Shown here: positions 22,080 through 24,799 of the stretch, one piece after another
Numbering within the stretch: position 1 is the first letter of the stretch
Layout: each line of letters starts with the position of its first letter
Source: a virus
IMG/VR virus record: IMGVR_UViG_3300030098_000081
Location: 1-24,799 of that record
Direction: 5' to 3' (one strand)
Length of the DNA: 24,799 nucleotides
Position numbers and translations under genes: made by a program
Notes under the pieces: model-generated
The model's database searches: none
Told to the model about the DNA's origin: nothing
What the model saw: the letters and a program-made list of their open reading frames with translations, nothing else

Positions 22080-22171
22080 AACATAGAGTCAATGATGATT
22101 AGACCCCTCAAACTAATCACCACTGAACTCTCTTGTCTCCTTGTAAAAAGGAAATTTGTAATTCTGTTTTA
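22080..22171 (-). other. Intergenic gap with hairpin and promoter-like element
   Basis: This 92-base gap lies between the nuclease gene and the 60-residue gene. It holds an inverted repeat, TGATTAG (22096-22102) and CTAATCA (22113-22119), with a ten-base loop and no T run, so not a terminator. On the minus strand TTGACT (complement of 22087-22092) lies 16 bases from TATTTT (complement of 22065-22070), the same -35 and spacing as the promoter at 224-251 but with a weak -10. It also has AAGGAG (complement of 22138-22143) with no convincing frame after it. Confidence 0.3.
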
Positions 22172-22936
22172 TTATTTGTTTATATTTTCCCATACTTTTA
22201 TAGCTGCTTTTTTAATATTATTATCCCAGTAAAAAGGGCTAGGATCAGTGTTTAAAGGTGTTATCTTTATAGCTTTTTGTATATCATTATCGCACATATC
22301 AATATAATTTTCTAAAGATTTAAAATCTCTAACTAATTCTGTATAACCATTTTTTACATCTTGTTTTGTAAGATCATACCACATTGTTTTTTTTGGTGTA
22401 GCATACAATAAAGATATTGGTTTATTATGTAAAGTAGAATATAGAGCCTGCTGTCTTATATGATCTACTTTTGGTTTAGTGGGTAATCTTAAAGTTGACT
22501 TTAAATCAACTATTATATTATCATATTCAAAATCTGTAAATAATCTAACTGGATATTTAAGACCTTTAATATTTTCTACTTTTTCTTTTTGATAACTTAC
22601 TATATTTCTTAATTGTCTTTCGTACAAAGACTCTTCAAATTTATTAGCTATATTTATAGAATTGTATAGCTCTTCTTCTGCATTAATAAAATTATTTTTC
22701 TTAAACCTATGAGTCAATAACTTTTCAAAATGTTTATCCCCCTTTTGAGACATACCTCTTTTTATTTTATAGTAAGCACCAAACTCTGCAAGATTACCCC
22801 TAACCATAGCAGGACTACTAGATAGTCTTAGACCTAAACCATAATGAACTAACCATTCACTAGGATTATGTTTAAATTTATTAACAGAACTAAAACTATG
22901 TTTAAAGTCTGATTTAATTATATTTTTTAATTCCAT
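22172..22936 (-). CDS. PD-(D/E)XK exonuclease, Cas4/RecB-like
   Basis: This 254-residue protein shows the core of the PD-(D/E)XK nuclease fold: SSVNKFKHNPSEWLVHYGLG (16-35), R-G-N-L-A-E-F (46-52, with the conserved Glu), F-T-D-F-E-Y-D-N-I-I-V-D-L-K-S-T (133-148, catalytic Asp144 and Lys146) and Q-Q-A-L-Y (162-166), the Q-x-x-x-Y motif of RecB/Cas4-like members. It would degrade or process phage or host DNA during replication and recombination, in the place held by the gp6 exonuclease in T7. The gene stands near the polymerase gene, with the 282-residue conserved protein upstream. No clear ribosome site is visible. Confidence 0.8.
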   Translation of the reverse strand: MELKNIIKSDFKHSFSSVNKFKHNPSEWLVHYGLGLRLSSSPAMVRGNLAEFGAYYKIKRGMSQKGDKHFEKLLTHRFKKNNFINAEEELYNSINIANKFEESLYERQLRNIVSYQKEKVENIKGLKYPVRLFTDFEYDNIIVDLKSTLRLPTKPKVDHIRQQALYSTLHNKPISLLYATPKKTMWYDLTKQDVKNGYTELVRDFKSLENYIDMCDNDIQKAIKITPLNTDPSPFYWDNNIKKAAIKVWENINK

Positions 22937-22959
22937 TTAATATCTAGTTGTTTAATGTG

Positions 22960-23808
22960 TTATGCTGATAATACTTCCTCTGGATCTAACTCTTTGACAA
23001 TTTTAGCATCAACAGTGTCATTAGAATTAACAGATTTAGATTTAGCTGAATTATAAAGATCTATTATTTCTTTATTTTCCACATCAATGGACTCCTGAAA
23101 TAGTTTTATTGTCTGCATATCATCATCAGATAATTGCAAGTTAGCATCAGCGTTTACAAAAATGTCTGGTGTATAATACACATTACCACCTTTTTTCTGC
23201 CTTTTTGTATTTAAAGAAAATGTACAATTAAACATAAGTTTTTTTCTTTTATTAAGATGATCTAAAGCAGAGCTTACTGGTGAAAAAGCTGTTCCAGTTA
23301 CCCTATATAACACAGGTAAATTTTCTATTGATATATCATCACCTTTTGCAGTAACACCTTTATCAAAACTTAACAAACCATAAACTAATTTATAGCATCT
23401 AATTGTTCTTTGCTCCTCTAATTTTTCTGGAGTTAAATTTACTCTTTCTTTAAAAGGTATCTTACCACATTTAGTGCCACCTAAAATATCTATGGCCTCT
23501 TCTCTCCAACTTTTAAAAATTATAGATCTATTTATATATTCACCTTTAAGTGCATCATAGTGCATGTATTGCATTGCACTTATAAATGGCCGTAAAGTTA
23601 CAGGTTTTGAATATACATTCTGACCTGTTTTAGAATCGTATGTATAAAAATGACCTACTGGTAATTGATTACCATCATCATCTTCTGGGCTACGATTTAT
23701 TGCTAACCTAGGTATACTAGTTCCAGAGCTAGACCCATCATCCTGTCCTATTGCTTGCATTATCTGCTCATTAGACATTCCTTTTACTATTATATTACTA
23801 TCAGACAT
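22960..23808 (-). CDS. Conserved marine phage protein, replication-associated, possible ssDNA-binding protein
   Basis: This 282-residue soluble protein is conserved in marine phages as I recall: VKGMSNEQIMQAIGQDDG, IPRLAINRSPEDDDGNQLPV, GHFYTYDS, RPFISAMQYMHYDA, IIFKSWREEAIDILGGTKCG and FNCTFSLNTKRQKKGGNVYY. The central part looks like a beta-rich fold, and the C-terminus is acidic (KIVKELDPEEVLSA). It lies between polymerase and nuclease genes, and no other single-strand binding candidate is present in the window, so an SSB-like role is plausible, but no OB-fold motif is certain. AAGGAGG lies ahead of the ATG. It is the first gene after a 133-base gap. Confidence 0.5.
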   Translation of the reverse strand: MSDSNIIVKGMSNEQIMQAIGQDDGSSSGTSIPRLAINRSPEDDDGNQLPVGHFYTYDSKTGQNVYSKPVTLRPFISAMQYMHYDALKGEYINRSIIFKSWREEAIDILGGTKCGKIPFKERVNLTPEKLEEQRTIRCYKLVYGLLSFDKGVTAKGDDISIENLPVLYRVTGTAFSPVSSALDHLNKRKKLMFNCTFSLNTKRQKKGGNVYYTPDIFVNADANLQLSDDDMQTIKLFQESIDVENKEIIDLYNSAKSKSVNSNDTVDAKIVKELDPEEVLSA

Positions 23809-23941
23809 TTGTCCTCCTTATATTAAATATTGTGTATATCATATTTTAAGAAAAAAACCACAGGTCATTTTGACACATCATAAAGTATTTTAATTATTAA
23901 ATAAAAAAAATATATACATGACATTATAAAAAGTATATTTT
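23809..23941 (-). other. Longest intergenic gap, AT-rich, possible promoter region
   Basis: This 133-base gap, over 80 percent A/T by eye, separates the 72-residue gene from the 282-residue gene on the minus strand. It contains the start signals for the latter (AAGGAGG) and a TATGAT on the minus strand about 30 bases before that ATG, with only a weak -35. A short palindrome (GTCATTTTGAC, 23864-23874) lies upstream. A promoter or operator here is plausible, not proven. Confidence 0.35.
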
Positions 23942-24160
23942 CTAACATATTTTAGTCTCACAGTCTGTGTGTTTAATCTCTAAGCCATCAGCTTTTGCAA
24001 AGTATTCCCACTCTGATAAAAACTCATGTTTTTCATTAATATACAATGTTGTAGGTTGTATCATACATTGATCTTTTAATTGTGTGTATTCTAAAAAAGC
24101 TGAATACTCTTCATCACAATACTCATCTAAAGTTTCCAATGCATCTATATCCTTACTCAT
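23942..24160 (-). CDS. Small acidic hypothetical protein
   Basis: This 72-residue protein is acidic and helical (MSKDIDALETLDEYCDEEYS; AFLEYTQLKDQCMIQPTTLY; SEWEYFAKADGLEIKHTDCE), with four Cys spread along the chain. It overlaps the polymerase gene's end by four bases (ATGA), and a GGAGG lies ahead of the ATG inside the polymerase gene. No family recognised. A small acidic product coupled to DNA polymerase could be an accessory, but there is no direct evidence. Confidence 0.5.
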   Translation of the reverse strand: MSKDIDALETLDEYCDEEYSAFLEYTQLKDQCMIQPTTLYINEKHEFLSEWEYFAKADGLEIKHTDCETKIC

Positions 24161-24798
24161 TTGATGTCCTCCATTTGTAACCAGTTATTACCTATTTTTG
24201 TTTCAGTATCTAAGGGTACGTTAAAGTTAATTTTGTAATACTCTTTGAGGGATGGTATTACATTTGATGTGCCCTGCTTAAATATATTACTCATCACATC
24301 TTCTTCACCAGGGTAAACATCTGCCACGATAGAATCGTGTACCGTATTTACAAGCAAACTTTTTACCTTCTGTTCTTTCATCAGCTTATATATATTTATA
24401 CATGCCAAAGGTACAATATCAGCTGTTGCAAAACCTTGCACAGGATAATTTTTTATCTGTGTTCCATATGTAGATCCACCCCAAGGTGTTCTCTCTGCAT
24501 ATGGAAACGCATACTCTCTACCAGTTGGTAGCTTAACTCTTTTATATTTAATGGCTTCACTTTGTAAATCTTCATGCCATTTTTTTATATCTTTATACTT
24601 TTCTAAAAACTTAGAATAATATCTTTTCTCATCCTCTGTACCAGTAACCCCACCATACAAAGGTTTAAAAGTATGGGCCTTTGCATCTTGCCTTGATACA
24701 CCTATTATATCTGCAGTGTATTGGTGCACATCTATTTTATTTTTTATATCTTCCATTCCTTGTTTATCTTGTGCAAGATATACTGCAGTTCTAAACTC
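24157..24798 (-). CDS. polA: Family A DNA polymerase, C-terminal part (partial)
   Basis: The frame runs off the right edge, so only the last 213 residues (numbered from 24798) are present. They include the end of motif A (E-F-R-T-A-V-Y-L-A-Q-D, residues 1-11), D-V-H-Q-Y-T-A, motif B/O-helix R-Q-D-A-K-A-H-T-F-K-P-L-Y-G (36-49), N-Y-P-V-Q-G (117-122) and motif C V-H-D-S (153-156), holding the second metal-binding Asp. This is the replicative polymerase of T7-like phages. The residue equivalent to E. coli Pol I Phe762 is Phe (44 here). The internal Met at 24756 is not the start; upstream codons continue the conserved frame. Confidence 0.92.
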   Translation of the reverse strand, partial: EFRTAVYLAQDKQGMEDIKNKIDVHQYTADIIGVSRQDAKAHTFKPLYGGVTGTEDEKRYYSKFLEKYKDIKKWHEDLQSEAIKYKRVKLPTGREYAFPYAERTPWGGSTYGTQIKNYPVQGFATADIVPLACINIYKLMKEQKVKSLLVNTVHDSIVADVYPGEEDVMSNIFKQGTSNVIPSLKEYYKINFNVPLDTETKIGNNWLQMEDIK

Positions 24799-24799
24799 C

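Noticed and set aside
23864-23875. Palindrome GTCATTTTGAC and a + strand TTGACA as an operator or promoter
   Set aside because: Arms are only four bases and the + strand promoter would read antisense into the polymerase genes with a poor -10; too weak to list as a feature.

Overview
The window looks like about 25 kb of a lytic, tailed, podovirus-like marine phage genome. The DNA is very AT-rich, with coding packed almost end to end and many one- to four-base stop/start overlaps. Many proteins match, from memory, families seen in phages of SAR11/Pelagibacter and marine cyanobacteria. The low GC makes a SAR11-type host the best guess. No integrase, repressor, tRNA, RNA polymerase, terminase or capsid gene is visible here.

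Layout. (1) 1-7475, + strand: virion appendage region. It holds the end of a repeat-type tail fibre, several small fibre or head-decoration-like proteins, a LamG-SPRY lectin-like protein followed by a second adhesin-like module, three tandem paralogues of a fibre-tip-like protein, and three chaperone-like genes (tail assembly chaperone or XkdW type), each just after a fibre-like gene. A good sigma70-like promoter lies at 224-251. (2) 7484-14748, + strand: a block that looks like internal virion (ejection) proteins, ending in a 1245-residue protein with three copies of a short acidic F-x-D-L-L-P motif at its N-terminus. (3) 14771-17560, + strand: a probable lysis region, with a GH24-type lysozyme followed by a string of very small membrane proteins, including a predicted 25-residue lipoprotein. 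(4) 17563-19633, + strand: a conserved protein of unknown function, then eight tiny, very Lys/Arg-rich proteins in overlapping frames. (5) 19634-19749: a convergent junction with two hairpins, one built as a terminator for each strand. (6) 19750-24799, - strand: early/replication genes, read from right to left. They are family A DNA polymerase (C-terminal part only), a small unknown, a 282-residue conserved protein, a PD-(D/E)XK nuclease, small unknowns, a metallophosphoesterase, a DUF3310 protein and four more small unknowns.

Together the + strand looks like a late transcript (appendages, internal proteins, lysis, basic proteins) and the - strand an early/middle transcript (DNA synthesis and processing), meeting tail to tail at about 19.7 kb. 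The polymerase carries Phe at the position equivalent to E. coli Pol I 762, which is usually associated with lytic marine phages. All family assignments are from motif recognition by eye; no searches were run. No gene-free stretch exceeds about 135 bases.
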